Below are positions 6,782-7,055 of a stretch of DNA of 7,055 nucleotides, piece by piece. Made by a program: the position numbers and the translations under genes. This DNA comes from Hyphomonas sp. (GTDB taxonomy: Bacteria > Pseudomonadota > Alphaproteobacteria > Caulobacterales > Hyphomonadaceae). The first letter of the stretch is position 1; each line of letters opens with the position of its first letter. The stretch is taken from positions 1 to 7,055 of the forward strand of contig JARFRJ010000192.1 in assembly GCA_029287305.1 (NCBI GenBank). Reading direction: 5' to 3'. The notes beneath the pieces were generated by a model. That model saw only the letters and a program-made list of their open reading frames with translations, was not told the DNA's origin and searched no databases.

Positions 6782-6806
6782 GAAACATGCGTCTTGATCT
6801 GGTGGA

Positions 6807-7055
6807 TCACGCCCCGCTCTCTTTTGCCGCGCGCATCTGTTTATAGGCGGCCAAGGCGCGTTCACGGCCCATTTTATGCTCAATCACTGGCTTTGGATAT
6901 GTCTTGCCTAATTTAACATTGGATGCCTGCTGTAGAGCAGAGGCAGCCTCCCAGGGCTTATGGATATATTTAATCGGCAAGGCGGCCAATTCCGGACAAT
7001 ATGTGCGGACATAGTCGCCGCTGACATCAAATTTCGCCCCTTGTGTGATCGGATT
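6807..7055 (-). CDS. DNA photolyase (class I, CPD-type), C-terminal fragment cut by window edge
   Basis: The frame is open from the right edge to TGA at 6809-6807, giving 82 visible residues. They read as the end of the FAD-binding domain of the cryptochrome/photolyase family: NPITQGAKFDVSGDYVRTY, then ELAALPIKYIHKPWEA, then VKLGKTYPKPVIEHKMGRER and a terminal helix ALAAYKQMRAA. The order of NP...QG.KFD, Y(V)R...PEL, IHKPW and YP.P(I/V).H is diagnostic. The enzyme uses blue light and reduced flavin to split cyclobutane pyrimidine dimers in DNA. About 390 of a usual 470 residues lie off the window, including the antenna domain, so CPD photolyase cannot be separated from related cryptochromes with certainty. 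IHKPWEA is followed by Ala where Pro is common. It is likely the upstream partner of the 5921-6766 gene. Confidence 0.9.
   Translation of the reverse strand, partial: NPITQGAKFDVSGDYVRTYCPELAALPIKYIHKPWEAASALQQASNVKLGKTYPKPVIEHKMGRERALAAYKQMRAAKESGA

Noticed and set aside
6767..6883. An N-terminal extension of the DUF6544-like protein to a TTG at 6883
   Set aside because: It needs a TTG start, overlaps the photolyase end by 77 nt, and ignores the good ribosome site before the ATG at 6766.
1..7055. A search by eye for CRISPR arrays, tRNAs, insertion sequences, phage genes or toxin-antitoxin pairs
   Set aside because: None is visible; apart from short gaps the window is filled by ordinary metabolic, transport and repair genes.

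Overview
The window looks like ordinary chromosomal DNA of an alphaproteobacterium. The clues are the long N-terminal extensions on both phosphate permeases, of the kind known from alphaproteobacterial PstC and PstA, and the compact coupled operon layout. A marine Hyphomonadales/Maricaulales-type organism is a guess only; nothing here fixes the genus.

Layout from left to right. (1) Bases 1-1074 (+) hold the 3' part of an acyl-CoA dehydrogenase whose first few dozen residues lie off the window. (2) It converges tail-to-tail, across a 68-nt gap, on a leftward four-gene operon at 5666-1143 (-): pstS, pstC, pstA, pstB. This is a complete high-affinity phosphate ABC transporter: a lipoprotein-type phosphate-binding protein, two membrane permeases and the ATPase. 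pstC/pstA and pstA/pstB overlap, so the last three genes are probably translationally coupled. (3) Bases 5667-5920 are the upstream region of pstS. They carry a good match to a Pho box (PhoB site), a plausible sigma-70-type promoter, two short palindromes and a leader hairpin. (4) Bases 5921-6766 (-) encode a one-pass membrane-anchored protein of unknown function resembling the DUF6544/DUF6920 group. (5) Bases 6807-7055 (-) are the C-terminal end of a class I DNA photolyase, running off the right edge and lying 40 nt upstream of the gene in (4).

The central story is phosphate scavenging. PstS, probably tethered by a lipid, captures phosphate; PstC and PstA form the channel; PstB drives it. 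The Pho box suggests induction under phosphate starvation by PhoB. No phoU, phoB or phoR is in the window, although such genes often neighbour pst operons.

I see no new defence, mobile or RNA-based system. The observations most worth following are the Pho box, a 14-bp exact repeat that follows the stop codons of two leftward genes, the lipobox on PstS, and an Asn in the PstB signature motif.
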